Position numbers and translations under genes: made by a program | The notes under the pieces: model-generated | Seen by the model: the letters and a program-made list of their open reading frames with translations, nothing else | What the model was told of the DNA's origin: nothing | The model's database searches: none | Shown here: positions 18,240 to 30,726 of the stretch, piece by piece | Position numbering within the stretch: position 1 is the first letter of the stretch | Layout of the letters: every line of letters begins with the position of its first letter | Assembly: GCA_019918135.1 (NCBI GenBank) | Contig: WBZZ01002673.1 | Location: 35,648-99,647, forward strand | DNA length: 64,000 nucleotides | Direction of reading: 5' to 3' | Source: Paulinella micropora | Taxonomy: Eukaryota > Cercozoa > Imbricatea > Euglyphida > Paulinellidae

Positions 18240-19154
18240 CATGCCCCTTTTTTCCTTCTTTGTAGATCACACACAGGCAGCCAAAAAGATGCAGCACGGA
18301 GTAGTGAGGGGGGGGGGGTCTTCCATAGAATGTCTCGTGCCTCGATAGCTTTGTCCCTGCCCTTCCTTGTATGTTTAGTAGGAACGTAGCATAGTTAACT
18401 GCCAGCGGCAGGAAGTAAACCGGCACTGATCGTGCAACCAGAAGTGTAGTTGCCAAGTTAAAAACCACCTTGATTCCCGCCTCAGCATATGCATCCTTGT
18501 TCGGATCATCTCGCACAGGCAGATGTCGCTCCACTCCCGTCTTTTTCAGATGTTCCTTGATGCCTGTTGCAATCCATTCTTTATCTGTTTGAAACTTTTT
18601 CATCTTATTTCCAGTCTGCGTCTCAGACCACGCCTGCAATTGTTTCACTTGCTCCAAGGTTGCATTCTGATCTCGTGTTTTACACCAATAATTGCGTAGC
18701 AATCCCGTAACATTATCCACAAACACGTTGCAGTAGGGAGTATCCCGTACATGGTGAACAAGATCCTCCCTGTTCCATCCCCACTCCAGTCTTCCCCAGC
18801 CTTCTCGCACACTGTCAGGGACGCCCCCACGTAGTTGGAATGCTTTCGCATCTTCGTTGTCATACATGAAGTACATGCATGATTCTCGACAGATCCTTTT
18901 CCCCTTAACGTGATGTTGTTCATTTTCATGAATTGTCTCGCCATAGTAGCCCCAAAGTGAAGCACGTCATGTAGCTTCCCAGCATCCACAGTCGCAGCAG
19001 GGTCCATTGTAGTCGTCCAGAAAGCAGATTGGTAGCGTAGTGGATGCGATTTGCTTTCATCTTTTGCCTCCGGTGTCTGCACAGTTCTAAACTTATACTG
19101 ACAGGCATCCTGATCAAAATCGCCGACCAATATCTTGTCACTGGGTCGCGTCAA
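18240..19154 (-). pseudogene. Cop-C pre-integrase and integrase core (unit 1)
   Basis: Same region as at the left edge of the window, here complete. 18,645-19,154 carries the zinc region with CTSC and DWSGDGTGRI; 18,240-18,876 carries VFVDNVTGLLRNYW, FQTDKEWIATGIK and DDPNKDAYAEAGIKVVF, then FGCLCVIYKEGKKGHE up to the insertion. A -1 shift near 18,745-18,790 separates the two frames, as in Cop-E. Confidence 0.85.
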
Positions 19155-19493
19155 TTTCTTTTTTTGTAACGAAGAAACCGCCGCCTTGCATCACAATGCC
19201 GTATCCTTGTTTTTGTAGCTGCCCTGCCGAGAAGAGCACCCTATCCAACGTTTCGATGCAATAGGCCTCCTCCATCTTCACTTGTTGAGGCTTTCCTTCC
19301 CCCGACATTCCGACAAACTCCATCTTCCCCGTTACCTTTGCCTTCGTAGGTCCATCTATTCCTCTTAGGTCCAGCCCCTCGTCAGCTTTGTCTTGCAACA
19401 TTGACGCGTTCGGAACCAAGTGTTTCGATGAGCCACTATCAAGGTAGATCGCCCTTTCATCTTGCTCTTCACCTCTAACCGCCATCATGCTTG
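19138..19493 (-). pseudogene. Cop-C protease fragment (unit 1/2 junction)
   Basis: Intact frame with ERAIYLDSGSSKHLVPNASM (retropepsin D-S-G) and KMEFVGMSGEGKPQQVK, ending QGGGFFVTKKEID. It is cut at 19,493 by the duplication junction, so the frame runs only a few codons into foreign sequence. The undamaged continuation is at 37,363-37,839. Confidence 0.8.
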
Positions 19494-20198
19494 AATTCAC
19501 CGTTACACTTAGAGCGATATAGGTAAAATAGGTAATTGTCCTTGGGGTGGGCCGGTATGACTAAATACTATTATTAATAAACTTGATTGCCCATTGCTCC
19601 CCCCTATTTAGGAATAACGGCCCGATCTACCTTATGATACTACCCTCGCAGATATGGTGGTAAATATATGTAGCCATGTTCAGAAATTAACGGAGCCGTC
19701 ACAGTCCTATCGACTAAATGCACTAACTCTATACAATACTAACTTTGTATCTCGTTCACCAACTTACCTTATTGTAAGATGACGCAGTAGTCAAAAAGTC
19801 CAGTTGTAGCGCCGCTCACCGCGCGGGCTCCCCCGCTCCCTTGCTTCCTTGCCTTCTGGTAGCCTCCCGAGTCCTTTAGCTTCCCGGCTCCCAGCCGCCT
19901 ACTTGACGCCGCTTGAATCTGCCGCCCGGGTCGTAGAACCACATTGGCGCCGCGCGCTCCATCCATCGTCGCTACGAGCCCAAGCCTGAGCTATGGTCGC
20001 TGTAGCTGTCGCTGTCCGCCCCACGGCCGCGCCCTTCACCTTGATCGTCGTTGGTCTCACCCGCCTGTTTCCCCGCCTTCGCGGAACACCTTTTCCCCTT
20101 GACTGAGCTTAACTTATTCGCCCCGCTCGCTACCTTCCCTTTCTTTTTCTTATTTCTGCGACTTGCGCTCTTCGCCTTTTATGTCTTTTTCTTCTCAA

Positions 20199-21014
20199 CT
20201 AACGGTTTGAGTGGGCTATCTTCGTTTTGCTCCCCCATCCCTGAGACTTCCTTCTCTCTCTCTCTCTTTCCTGATCTGTATGCAGCCCGCAAAATTGCCC
20301 TCTCAACAGACCATAAGCTGCCTCTCGCAACAACACATTCTCACTCTCCATGTCATCAGTGCACACAAAACATTGCTGCTCACCTGACACTCGCCCCTCA
20401 CATAGACGATAGATGAATCTCTCTTGTACTACCTGCACTTTACCCATGTGTGCCCTCTCCTTGACCATGCCTGCTCTCTCTCGCGATCGTAACCATCTCT
20501 CCGCCTTTCTGGGCGTCATCAACACTTCGTCATCTGTGTCAGAGGTGTCTGACTCACTCACCCTACCTAACTTTCCATGTGCCCTTTTTGCTCTCTTCTC
20601 CTTCTCTCTTGGTTCTTCCTTCTCACCTGGCTCTTCTCTCGCCTTCTTCATCTTTTCATATTCACGTAGTCTGTGCTCACCCCCACACATCCTGCACTCC
20701 TTCTCACATGCTGATAACACATGCCCCTCCATGTTACAATTGAAACATTTCTCTTTCTTCAACATCTTCTTTCTCGTTCCTGCTCCTTTCCCTCCCCCTT
20801 TATTGTTAGTGGTGGTGTATTTAAACCTACAGTTAGATCTATCACAGCTGCCTGACTGTTCAAACATGTAGCACACCCCAGGCACACTACGCATAGTGAC
20901 TGACCCCTCTGTGTGAGCAAAACGACACTCATCCCCCACTTGCATCCACTCTCTCTCTCTCTCTCTGAAACCAAAAACACACACCTCTCTGCCCTTCCTC
21001 TCTTTTGTTGGCAT
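20199..21014 (-). CDS. Cop-D Gag C-terminal region (unit 2)
   Basis: Same protein as 1,933-2,715 but one base shorter in a C-run near 20,935, which opens the frame further upstream to 271 codons. CCCH motif DECRFAH, zinc knuckle CFNCNMEGHVLSAC and terminal FCGLHTDQERERE are all present. Confidence 0.6.
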   Translation of the reverse strand: MPTKERKGREVCVFGFREREREWMQVGDECRFAHTEGSVTMRSVPGVCYMFEQSGSCDRSNCRFKYTTTNNKGGGKGAGTRKKMLKKEKCFNCNMEGHVLSACEKECRMCGGEHRLREYEKMKKAREEPGEKEEPREKEKRAKRAHGKLGRVSESDTSDTDDEVLMTPRKAERWLRSRERAGMVKERAHMGKVQVVQERFIYRLCEGRVSGEQQCFVCTDDMESENVLLREAAYGLLRGQFCGLHTDQERERERRKSQGWGSKTKIAHSNR

Positions 21015-21059
21015 CTTTCCCTGCGCGTGCTTTTTCTTTCTTCATCTTCTTCTCTCTTT

Positions 21060-21377
21060 CTTTATTTCTGTCTCTTTCCAATGCTTTTTCTTCCAACTCC
21101 TACCACCAATCCTCAAAAGACCATGCATGCTGCTTCTTATTCATCTTCAGCGTGCTCATCCATTTCTTTATTTCTGTCTCTTTCCAATGCTTTTTCTTCC
21201 AACTCCTCCCACCAATCCTCAAAAGACCATGCATGCTGCTTCTTATTCATCTTCAGCGTGCTCATCCATTTCTTTATTTCTGTCTCTTTCCAATGCTTTT
21301 TCTTCCAACTCCTCCCACCAATCCTCAAAAGACCATGCATGCTGCTTCTTATTCATCTTCAGCGTGCTCATCCATCC
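21060..21377. repeat. 106-bp tandem repeat in Cop-D gag (unit 2)
   Basis: Copy of the array at 2,795-3,112, with the same period and number of copies, so no slippage has occurred since the segmental duplication. Confidence 0.9.
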
Positions 21378-21905
21378 TCCCCAATCCTTTCTCACCCCCT
21401 CTGACGCATACTTAGGGTTTTGTAAGGCATTGGTGATTATTGTTTCCATTGTTCTGTGGGGTGTTTTATGGCATACTGCCTTTAGCTCTTCATCTAACGC
21501 AACAAACGCATCAAAGTGCGGAGCATAATCACACCCCTCATCAAATGTCCATGCATTCATCGCATTTATTTTGTCTTGCACATCTTCCTCACTCACCTTA
21601 CCAAACCTTTTGGTTAGTCTTTCCCACACAATGTGCAAGTTCTGACCAAAGTCTGGTGAGGTGTCTCTCACCAAATCTGCCACACTCCTCTTTGTTTTAC
21701 CTACTAGCTTATCAAACACAAACGAAAAAGCTTCCTCTCTCTGTCTTTTCATCTCATTCTCCAAACTCTCCTCATATGCTACTATCATTCTGTCTTCCTT
21801 CTCTTTTTCCTCTACTTGCTTGTTGCTCTTCGTCCTGATTGTTGTCGTTGCTGGTGTGGAATAAGTAGGTGAAAGCTCACTTCCCACTCTCCCTCTCTCC
21901 TCCAC
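21243..21905 (-). CDS. Cop-D Gag N-terminal region, unbroken (unit 2)
   Basis: A 220-codon frame, broken in unit 1. It begins MEERGRVGSELSPTYSTPAT, has helical sequence with FDKLVGKTKRSVADLV and RFGKVSEEDVQDKINAMN, and ends inside the 106-bp repeats with DWWEELEEKALERDRNK. A further acidic upstream frame is 21,812-22,162. Function as Gag capsid region is inferred from position. Confidence 0.55.
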   Translation of the reverse strand: MEERGRVGSELSPTYSTPATTTIRTKSNKQVEEKEKEDRMIVAYEESLENEMKRQREEAFSFVFDKLVGKTKRSVADLVRDTSPDFGQNLHIVWERLTKRFGKVSEEDVQDKINAMNAWTFDEGCDYAPHFDAFVALDEELKAVCHKTPHRTMETIITNALQNPKYASEGVRKDWGGWMSTLKMNKKQHAWSFEDWWEELEEKALERDRNKEMDEHAEDE

Positions 21906-22421
21906 CTGCTCTTTTCCTCCCTTTTGCTCACTCTTACCCTATCTCCCCCTAAAGTAGGCTGCCTTTCTGTCTCAGTAAAATAAGAGGTAAGGTTTTCTTT
22001 GTCTGTAACAGTTTCTGATTCTGAGTCTAACTCAGCTTCCTCTTCCTCCTCTCTCAACCCTTCTTTACTCTCTCTCTCTCTTGCTGCTTGCTTTCCTGCT
22101 CTCTCTCTCTCCCCACCGCCACATGTAATTGGGGACTTGCTTTCCTTTGCTATGCAACGCACTTACATTACTCTCATGAACTAACATAATGTGTTCTTCT
22201 GGGATCTTGAGTGCCCCTTTGAGTCTTTTGGCCCCTAATGCCAAACTATTTCCCTCTGAAATTGCTTGAACGGGGTTCTCCCGTCATGTTGTCCTTTTCC
22301 CGTCCTGTTGACTTTGTTTTTGTCCGTGCCTCTTAGAGTGCTAAAACTCATTACGAGGTATTGCTGACTTGTTCTTTGAGTTTGTTTTAGTAGCCACAGT
22401 GCAGCAGACCAGATTGTGTGC

Positions 22422-22642
22422 TATACAATACAAGTTATATCTACAATACAATACTAATACATACATACAATACATAATACATACAATACATACATACAAT
22501 ACCTACAAAATTTCCTACATGCAATACATACAATACATACATACAATACATCCATACAATACATACGTGCAATAATATACAATACTAATACATACATACA
22601 ATACATACATACAATACATATACAATACATACAATACATAGA
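22422..22642. repeat. AATAC/ATAC microsatellite (unit 2)
   Basis: Same irregular repeat as 4,155-4,375. Confidence 0.9.
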
Positions 22643-22872
22643 TTGCCACTTTGTGGCTTATTCTACTCGGTTTATTCCTATGTGGCTGCCACTGGCTGGG
22701 CCCCACTTGTCTAAACATCAAAAACAGCAGAATACGTATCAGTCCGTTTGATAAAAAATGCCAATTTTCCCACCGTTTTTGGCGTGCTTTTTTGCAGCAA
22801 ACATTCACCTCCTAGGATCAAAAATTCAACTACTAGAACTACACTACAACTTGAAATAAAAAGTGACGCAGC

Positions 22873-24096
22873 ATGGCTGACCAATCGAAACCTACTCCAT
22901 CGAGTGACGAAATGTCATTTGACTTGAAAAAAATTGCTAACCTTAATGCAATGTTACGTTATAGTTTTTTGACAATCTCAAAGCTTCGAATTCGTTGCAA
23001 AAATCAAGTTCCGACAAACGTTCAAGCTCTTTATTAAGATCACTGCACTAATCTTAACTGCAGTGGGATTGCTAACGTGGACAACAACATAACGTCCTGT
23101 GCAACAAAAATCGGAAATGAACTGAAAATCAATATGCAAGTAGTAGGCGATACTAATTGTAATGACACTTGCCACTTCGCAACTCGCGTGCAATAAAATA
23201 TTCTCTCTTGCTCTCCGCTAGCTGAGGTTTAGATAAAATCTACTACAAATGTCATTTTAGACTTCGTATTGAGGTCACATCTAAGACAAAGAATATGTAC
23301 AGCCAAATTCGAATGGCTGTCGTAACTTTCATCCTCAAGTTAGTTGTAATTGAATTGAAGAAAACAATAAACAACCTGGAACTTCAGCTGACTAAAGTGG
23401 TAGTGGCTGAGTTTCACAATATGAAATCTCCAAAAAAAAATTGTAAGAGAATCCATATTATAAAAAACATCATATGAAGATCAGGATGTTACAATCTCTT
23501 TATTTCAGTAAAAAGAGGAAGATATCCTATCTGCTAGGTTCGGGATTCGTTTAAACTACTCATTATCATCCTCTTCCAAAATTTAATTGTATATCTCTGG
23601 GATGATATCAAGATCCTGATCATCTGCTAGATATGCAGATACATACTTAAGCGTATGTTTTTTCTCCTTATTATCTGTAGAGTTCAGGAAATCTTCCTCT
23701 TTTAGTGGATACAAAGAGTCTGCAGAATTTATAAAGTTAGAAGAAAAATATAACTTTTCACTATCCTCTACTGATCGCTCTACTATGAGAGCTCGTTCGC
23801 CTTCGCCTGAAATTGATAAATTGAATCAGAAAGCTAATCACAAGAAACAGAGAATCTTATCGCAGTCTGTAAAACGCAACCCTACGTGGGGAGATATGCT
23901 TTCGTCCCCTGAGTCGGATGATTGCATTAGCGCCAAAACTAATGACTAGAAAGGCAGTCGGGAAAACAAACTACACATACTCAGTGACATCGCTATTTAT
24001 GAAGATGTTGAGATAGCCAGGCTCAAGGAAGAAAACAAGGATTACGTGAACGCTTGGATGCTCTTCCCCATGCTAAATCATCTGGGCACAAGATAA
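22873..24096 (+). pseudogene. LINE-like relic frames (unit 2)
   Basis: Copies of the two interrupted frames described at 4,606-4,929 and 5,518-5,829 (here 22,873-23,196 and 23,785-24,096), with the same in-frame stops. The surrounding 22,643-24,965 is AT-rich with no convincing gene. Confidence 0.3.
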
Positions 24097-24965
24097 TTAA
24101 GGAAGATTTCATTCTTTTTGCAGGGGAAAGGTTCCAAACCTTGGTGGCCAGCCTCTGTGAATTTTAGTGTATTATTTCTAAAAGGTGACAAAAATCGTTT
24201 TTACTAACTTAACCAAAACTAACGCAATGTTGCGCTTGTCAAACTTGTCAACGAGTGGATTAGAATGGTAGTGACAAACAACCAACGTAACGATCCTGTG
24301 CATTTAGCTATCCTGGCTGAGTTTATGAAAGAAACACAAAACAACTTCACTTTCTGATTTCACATCTTATTTTCAACCAAGGAAGAAACACGTTTGTTAA
24401 GGAGGTTGCAAACAGCTACCGTGAAGCAAGAGTGCTTACCAAACCCCTTACTGATAATTATTTCCAGCGTTGATAAGCAAAGCACATGATACTTTACACA
24501 ACTTATCGACTCTGCGTACTCCTAACCCTACCTGCCAGTATAGATGTTCTGCTTTAGTTAGACAATCAGCAATTTTCAGTATTTCGAACGAATACTCACT
24601 ATTACAGAATCACATTCTAAAATGAAACATGAAATTAATAACAAACCGGACCTAATTACGAATATTTCTATTAAGAAACAATAATACTCAATTTGAGATT
24701 GTTAATAAAAATACATGATACCATTGCTGAACCTACCTAATCGTTAACAAGGAGTAATCCAAAAAGTAAAGGATTGAAACATATTACCAATTATTGCATA
24801 ATAAAAAGCAATAATAACATGATTACGATGAGAAAAATAGTGGATAAACATAATATCTATAATATCATTTTGCAAAAGAAAAAAGGTCCGCAGGCAAAAG
24901 GCATCACCAGCAAACAAAAAGTAATAAATACAGAAAAACCCTATTGAAAAAGTGCTCTCGAGCAT

Positions 24966-25367
24966 ATGGATAGAAAGGAAAATAGAAATATCACTCCTCC
25001 ACACAAGATCATATCATCAGTGAGGTTTGGAACCTATAATGTCCATGTTACCAGACCTGAAATCTTGTTGGAAATGCTAACAGAAACAATACTACACAGT
25101 GCAGTTGATGTGCTAGCAACTCAAGAGTCATGGTTGAAAAAAGATAGAACTGAAAACATAGTGTATGATGCTCTTCTAGCACTGAACATAAAAAACAAAT
25201 ACGTGTTTGTTTAATACAGAACCTCAAATGAAGAAGGAGAAGGACAAATCTTACTGGTACGCCAATCAATTGGCAAGGTGGCAAAGGTCAATATTAACAA
25301 TTACATTGATAAAAAAGACAAATTGCTCCTAGACGAGACTCAGTGGATTTCCACAAAGTGCTCCTAG
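24966..25367 (+). pseudogene. AP-endonuclease fragment of a LINE (unit 2)
   Basis: Identical in content to 6,699-7,100, including the in-frame TAA (25,212-25,214). Confidence 0.5.
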
Positions 25368-25377
25368 ATGAGACTCA

Positions 25378-26105
25378 GTGGATTTCCACTTATTGACAAA
25401 CAAGTCTGATGAAGAATCAGAAGTAGATGGTGAGTTGGGGATACATCACATGGCCATTATGATGATGGAGAGAAAGAGAGAAGAGACAGACAGAGGAAAG
25501 AAGGAAGACGACCCCCTCCCTTCAACTAACACTCTCATACCACTTTTATCTCACGCATCTAAGCCACCTGGCGCAGGAAGTAGAGAGGGGAGAGGTGATG
25601 AGGGTAGTGTGCATGGGGGAGAACAGAAAGGACATGCATCATCTATACAAAACGCCTCCACATCACTCGCCTCACTATTCCACCCCTTCACGAGAATAAG
25701 TTTATGACCACCCTTGATATGGCTAGCGACCCAATCCCCCTCAACCAATTCATACCTTTGGAAGGGAATTGGGCCCTCAGACTTACAAGGGTGGGGTACG
25801 TAAAAATCCTCGTGAAAGGGTACAACCCTGTCACCTTACGTGAAGTAGGTGGGCCACCCCTTAACCTCCATGGTAAACCAGTACGTATAGATAGTTGTCA
25901 CGTTACGAATATCAAACAGTGTGAGGCAACAGTGCCAGACACAGGTGTTCGGTGTCCATGGAGGTTGAGGGCGGCAAGAAAGGGAGTAAAAGGTGGAAAA
26001 TGTGCAGCTAGATTAATAGACCACGACTTCTGTTCACTCCACCTTGACCAAGAGAGGAAAAGAGAGGGGATACTAGCCACGTACAGGGAAAAGCTGAACT
26101 TATGA
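25378..26105 (+). pseudogene. Cop-B Gag-like protein, split frame (unit 2)
   Basis: 25,378-25,707 and 25,704-26,105 overlap and need a frame change. The first frame reads SKPPGAGSREGRGDEGSVHG, closer in character to the Cop-H homologue than the unit 1 reading, so this copy is probably nearer the ancestral sequence. The zinc motif (KQCEAT...FCSLH) is in the second frame. Confidence 0.55.
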
Positions 26106-26374
26106 TTACTTCCCCCTCATGATGCTATGTACTATGAACCTGCCACTTTGTTTGCTCATGTCACATTGTGGAGAGAAAGTGTCACCTCTGTTCAACCCAG
26201 CATCACAACCACTCCCCCTATGCGTGTAGTAGTAGTAGTAGTAGTTGTTGTTGTTGTTGTTGTTGTAGGAGTGATAAGAGCGGAGTAGGGGGAGTAGGGG
26301 GAGAAGTAGGGGGAATATAAGTAAGGGGAGTAGGGGGAGGAGTAGGGGGAGTAGTAGGCACGGGAGAAACTGGA

Positions 26375-27173
26375 TTGTCTGTATCTCTCTTGTCTGTGTC
26401 GACTTTGACTCACACGACGTCTGTGCAACCTACCACTGTGTTGCCTAACCAATCTGTGTACCGTGTGTTGCACGCACCTTCACCCTCACCTTTATTTAGA
26501 CCTCCTGTGGTCACGGTAGAAAGAGAGCCAGGAGAGACCACAGATCACTTGCCAAACAAGCCTAGCGCTGAAAGTGGTAACGTTTGGGTAAAGGAGGGTA
26601 AACGGGTGTTGAGTGGTGGAGGATTACCCCCTATTGAAGAGATACAAAGGTTAGTCAATGCTCTCAATCAGGGGCTTAAGAACAGAACAATGAAAGATGG
26701 GTTGATTGCGAATCAGGAGGGAGAGTATGACGAGTTTTATACAGAGATGTATTGTGCTATGCATGACTGCGTCATAACTCTTGCTACTAAACACGATAAC
26801 TCATTTGCATGGGGAATTGTCTCGTCATTCCCTTACACAGTGAAAGAGATAGAGGAACTCGAGGCAGTGTTAGGTGGCGTAACACCGCCAGAGGGGGATG
26901 AGCCTCAGAGCCCACAGGATACAGACACCACCACTCTAGAACAAACACAGGATAACCAACACACTGAGTGTTCCATTATGTTGATGGACGGCAACCCTGG
27001 TCACAAAACTGACAATAACACTATAGTGTGGGTAGACGATAGTGGTGCAAGCGAAACACAGTCCCCATATAGGTCTACATTTATCAATCTCAAGAGAGCC
27101 CCACAGAAATTCCGTATAGCGAAAGGGAGCATAAGAACCGAGTACAAAGGAAAGGTTCTAATGAACCTGTCAG
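26375..27173 (+). pseudogene. Cop-B Gag C-terminus and protease N-half, DSG intact (unit 2)
   Basis: As 8,106-8,904 but with the active-site serine present (WVDDSGASETQSPY, codon 27,041-27,043 AGT). The frame ends 23 bases into the LTR fragment. The TSD GTCAG is 27,169-27,173. Confidence 0.75.
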
Positions 27174-27351
27174 CTTTATACCAACTTCTTTGTTAGATTA
27201 TAATTGGTAATGTAATTCAATAGGCCCTATATTTTTCACAATTGAGGACCTAGAATTTAATTATTAGGACTGACATTGGTCAATGGACTTGAGTTATTGT
27301 GATTAGACTGATTAGGTCAATTGTAGCAATCAGGTTAAGACACGCGCTCTT
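27174..27351 (+). repeat. Cop-C 5' LTR fragment (unit 2)
   Basis: Copy of 8,905-9,082; inverted relative to the 3' LTR at 33,446-33,731. Confidence 0.85.
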
Positions 27352-27828
27352 CGATCCCGACGTACTACCAGATAACATGATGACTTATTCAGTAAAGCGG
27401 TTTACCACGATCGAATAATCCATAAGGAACTTATCGAGTCCAATAAAACTACTTTAATGACAATGAAAAGTCTGTCAGAACTAAGAGTAACTGACCGACG
27501 GTAGAGATGATGTTCTAGTTATTCTATAATGAGGATTAGGTTTAGTAATGACTGGTAAACGTAATCCGTGAAATAAAATAACCGGAAATGAATAGTTGTT
27601 ATATTCTCACCCTTTACCATTCTACACACCGATCTAGAAAGGTCTAGAAATATAGTGTCACAGTAACGCCACTTATTCTGGCAATATGTAGGTAAGATTG
27701 GCATTTCACACTAGTCAGTAAATATCCGGTGTGCAGTGTCAGGTATTCTAATCCTAACGGTCACTAGTGATATTAGAGTTCCATCAGGGAATATTAATAA
27801 TGTAATGATGTAGTATCATACTACAATA
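27352..27828 (-). repeat. Probable Cop-A 3' LTR (unit 2)
   Basis: Copy of 9,083-9,559. One extra C lies in the adjacent PPT complement. Confidence 0.4.
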
Positions 27829-28137
27829 CCCCCCGTGAACTCAATATCACCTGGGTAAATTGAGTGTCATAGAATATGTCGAGCATTAAAATCTTCAACC
27901 TCAAAGATTTGCGAAGAATCAACAAAATTCACCGCCTCACTACTATAAGTCCTTCTGCTTTGAAAGCAATGTTAATGAACTTCGCAAATGACTTCAAGTA
28001 TTAGCTGGAGCTCCAAGTTCAGTTGCTTCATTCCACAAACGGTCCATCAAGCGGTGTTGTAGCTGGGCTCGTAACGTTCGCAACCCCTCCATCGTAGCAC
28101 TTATAACCTCTCCTTCATAGCGCTCGTAACCTCTCCT

Positions 28138-29043
28138 TCATAGCGCTCGTAACCTCTCCTTCATAGCGCTCGTAACCTCTCCTTCTGAGGTGTTACGCCC
28201 CTCCCGATTTGGGGGTTCGCTTGCGACTGCGCCCTTCTTGGCCCGTACCGGAGGGTAAGGTTCAATCGCCGGTCCATGAGAAGGAATCAAATCGTCGTCA
28301 TGCTTCAAATAATCATCGAGCTTGACTGTGAATTGATCCACAAGTGCGCGGTATTGTGGTGTCGGCAGAGGCTTCGTAAACAAATCAGCCAAGTTGTCGC
28401 TGGATGGTATGCACCGGACGATCACTCGTTTTTCACGCACTTGCTTCATGACGTAATAATGCTTGATGGCAAGATGACGGGAACGCGGGCCACCCAGTCC
28501 GTTCGTAGACACGATGATTGAGCCGCGATTATCCTCATGAATCACCGTCGGCCGCGGGATTGGAACGTTGAGCTCACATAAGAAGCTTAGCACTGCAATA
28601 GCCGTCCTCGCGCAGTTAGATAGGGCAATAACTTCAGCGTCCATGGTCGATAAAGCCACTGTAGTTTGCCGTCGAGAATTCCGATGAATGGGGCCGGTCA
28701 ACATATGAATCTCACCATTACACGATCGCCGCGTGAAGCGGCAGTTGCCAAAATCTGAGTCGGAGTACGAATTAAACTCGAAGCTTCGCGGGTCGATGTT
28801 GGCGGGGAAAAACAAACCACGCTCCTCCCGTAAGTGTCGATAAACACGCCCAACCATAGAGTACGCGACGTCGGGTGCCTGGTGACCGAAGACGCTCAAC
28901 CTATTAACAGCGAACGCGAGATGGGGCTGAGACATTGAAGCCGGCCAAATAAGCTCACCAATGAGCTTGAAAAGACTCCATTGACGTAGAGGAGAATCAG
29001 CAGCAGCTGGGGCGGGCTCCTGCACGGTCGCCGGGGTAGGCAC
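28138..29043 (-). CDS. Cop-A RT C-terminus and RNase H (unit 2)
   Basis: Copy of 9,908-10,813. The only visible protein change is near the C-terminus (GRN here, GGN in unit 1). Confidence 0.85.
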   Translation of the reverse strand: MPTPATVQEPAPAAADSPLRQWSLFKLIGELIWPASMSQPHLAFAVNRLSVFGHQAPDVAYSMVGRVYRHLREERGLFFPANIDPRSFEFNSYSDSDFGNCRFTRRSCNGEIHMLTGPIHRNSRRQTTVALSTMDAEVIALSNCARTAIAVLSFLCELNVPIPRPTVIHEDNRGSIIVSTNGLGGPRSRHLAIKHYYVMKQVREKRVIVRCIPSSDNLADLFTKPLPTPQYRALVDQFTVKLDDYLKHDDDLIPSHGPAIEPYPPVRAKKGAVASEPPNREGRNTSEGEVTSAMKERLRAL

Positions 29044-29099
29044 AGGGTTGGCATTCGCATAACCACGATCGCGCAGTAGTCCACGAATATACGCACGTT

Positions 29100-29699
29100 G
29101 GTGAATTAGTAAGCCAGATTCGAATCGTTTGAACTGAAGTCCGGTGAAACCTTCACCTCCCCCATAGCCTTGCAGCGGAACTTGTGCTCGTCCAACTTGC
29201 GTTTGAGATTCTCATACTGCACAGCAAGTTTGCAAAATCGGTCTTAAGCAATAAGACCCAAGGCAGTGACGTACGACTGTCGATAAACGCAGGTGGGAAG
29301 GATTCATCGTTGCCTGAAAGACAGAACACACATGGGTCCACAGTAGATCGGGCATAGCCAAGCTTGCGTAGAAATCGAGCCATATGGTCATGCCATCGCC
29401 GACCAGCTTGCGGGGACCCATATAACGCCTTCAGTACACGCCAGATAGCGTACGGGTCGTCTTGTTTTTTGAAGTCGTCTGGCGGGATTGCAACACAACG
29501 TCCACCATGTCAGCATGTATGTATGCCTGACTGAAGTCGATGACCAGAAAAAGCATACACAGTCCAACCATGATGGCGCAGAGCAGCAGAAGCGTCCGAT
29601 GATGGGCCACATGCGTTGTCGTTTCGTATGGACTAAAGTGTTCATACTCATGCATGCGATTGCCAAACAGGACGAGCCTAGATTTGTACGGTGTCTCAC
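29100..29699 (-). pseudogene. Cop-A reverse transcriptase, broken (unit 2)
   Basis: Copy of 10,870-11,469 with the same frame breaks and the same degraded catalytic box. Confidence 0.75.
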
Positions 29700-29706
29700 C
29701 GGTAGA

Positions 29707-30726
29707 TTAATTCTGTTTTATTGCGTCCACAAAGCCAGTGTGGATCGGAGCAATGTTGGCTCGTCGAGCATCCTCTCTCGTCGCCCACTGAACACAGTTA
29801 GCCTCGTATAAACCATCAATCTCCTTCTTGCGTGCCGCCATAACGTTGCTGTCAAGCCTCTTCTGCTTTTCTGGTACCCGAAGCACATGTGTAAACAAAC
29901 AGAAAGACACGTCGTCGTCTGTGTCGTCAACAGATACATTGACCTCATCGCCGTTGTTGTCGTTGTTGCAGACGTTGTCTTCGTACGCCAGCTTCACGGA
30001 ATGCGATGAGTGATGAGGAGGGCGAGGCTTGCGAGACCTTTTCCCATCGATAATGTTCTGTCCTCCCACGTTCCCATCGATATCTCTAGGTGCCTTTGGA
30101 TGAGCAAGGGGAGAGCGATTGAGAGGGTGAAAGTGTACTGTGTGTACCGTGTCGTGCGTTGCAGATTGTTCTGTTGTCGCGAGGGGAGCAGACGAAACCA
30201 CCGGCGACGCGTCGAAGTCACTGTTGACCCCAATCTCGTACACACTTCTGTCGTTATTGTGTTCTTCTTCCGTCTTATTAATAACGAGTACCTCCTCGTC
30301 CTCTTGCTCCGTTTTTTGCTGCAAAATGTCACGATGTTCCCGTGAAGTTTGGCCAACTTTTTCCAATGACTGGACCGGTTGGAGTCGCGGTGGGTCGTCG
30401 AACGACCAAGGTCGCTCGTTTACGCTAGCATCTATGCCCCTAGTCGACTCATCAAATTTCACGTTCCGCACCTCGACGATCTTCCTCGTAACAGGCATGA
30501 AAATGCGATAGAGGCGTCGAAATATATTGTACCCCGTCAGTGTCCCTGGGATAGCAATAAGTCGCCCTTTCTTTGCATCCTCAACTCGCACAAAAGCAAG
30601 ACAGCCAATAGGGCGTAAGAAATCAAGAGGAAACGAACGTCGAAGTGTAACCTCACAACATAACCATTCTAGTTGCCCACTCTGCCAGACACATCTCCTC
30701 CCAAAAATAGTCAGGCAGTTTCGCAT
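29707..30726 (-). pseudogene. Cop-A integrase C-terminal domain and linker (unit 2)
   Basis: Copy of 11,477-12,496, unchanged as far as I can see. Confidence 0.8.

Larger units (their letters stand above)
1228..19493. repeat. Tandem segmental-duplication unit 1 (18,266 bp)
   Basis: The whole segment recurs head-to-tail at 19,494-37,718. I saw only about two dozen differences by eye, mostly homopolymer length changes, a few substitutions, an 8-bp difference near 14,064 and a 40-bp difference at 9,669-9,708. The unit is a mosaic of Cop-D, a LINE-like relic, Cop-B, Cop-A and Cop-C. The extreme identity means a very recent duplication or, alternatively, an assembly artefact. Confidence 0.96.
19494..22186 (-). 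mobile_element. Cop-D gag-only element (unit 2)
   Basis: Second copy of Cop-D: truncated LTR 19,494-19,596, PPT just after, then about 600 noncoding bases and gag. See the unit 1 entry for the reasoning on a pol-less element. Confidence 0.55.
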
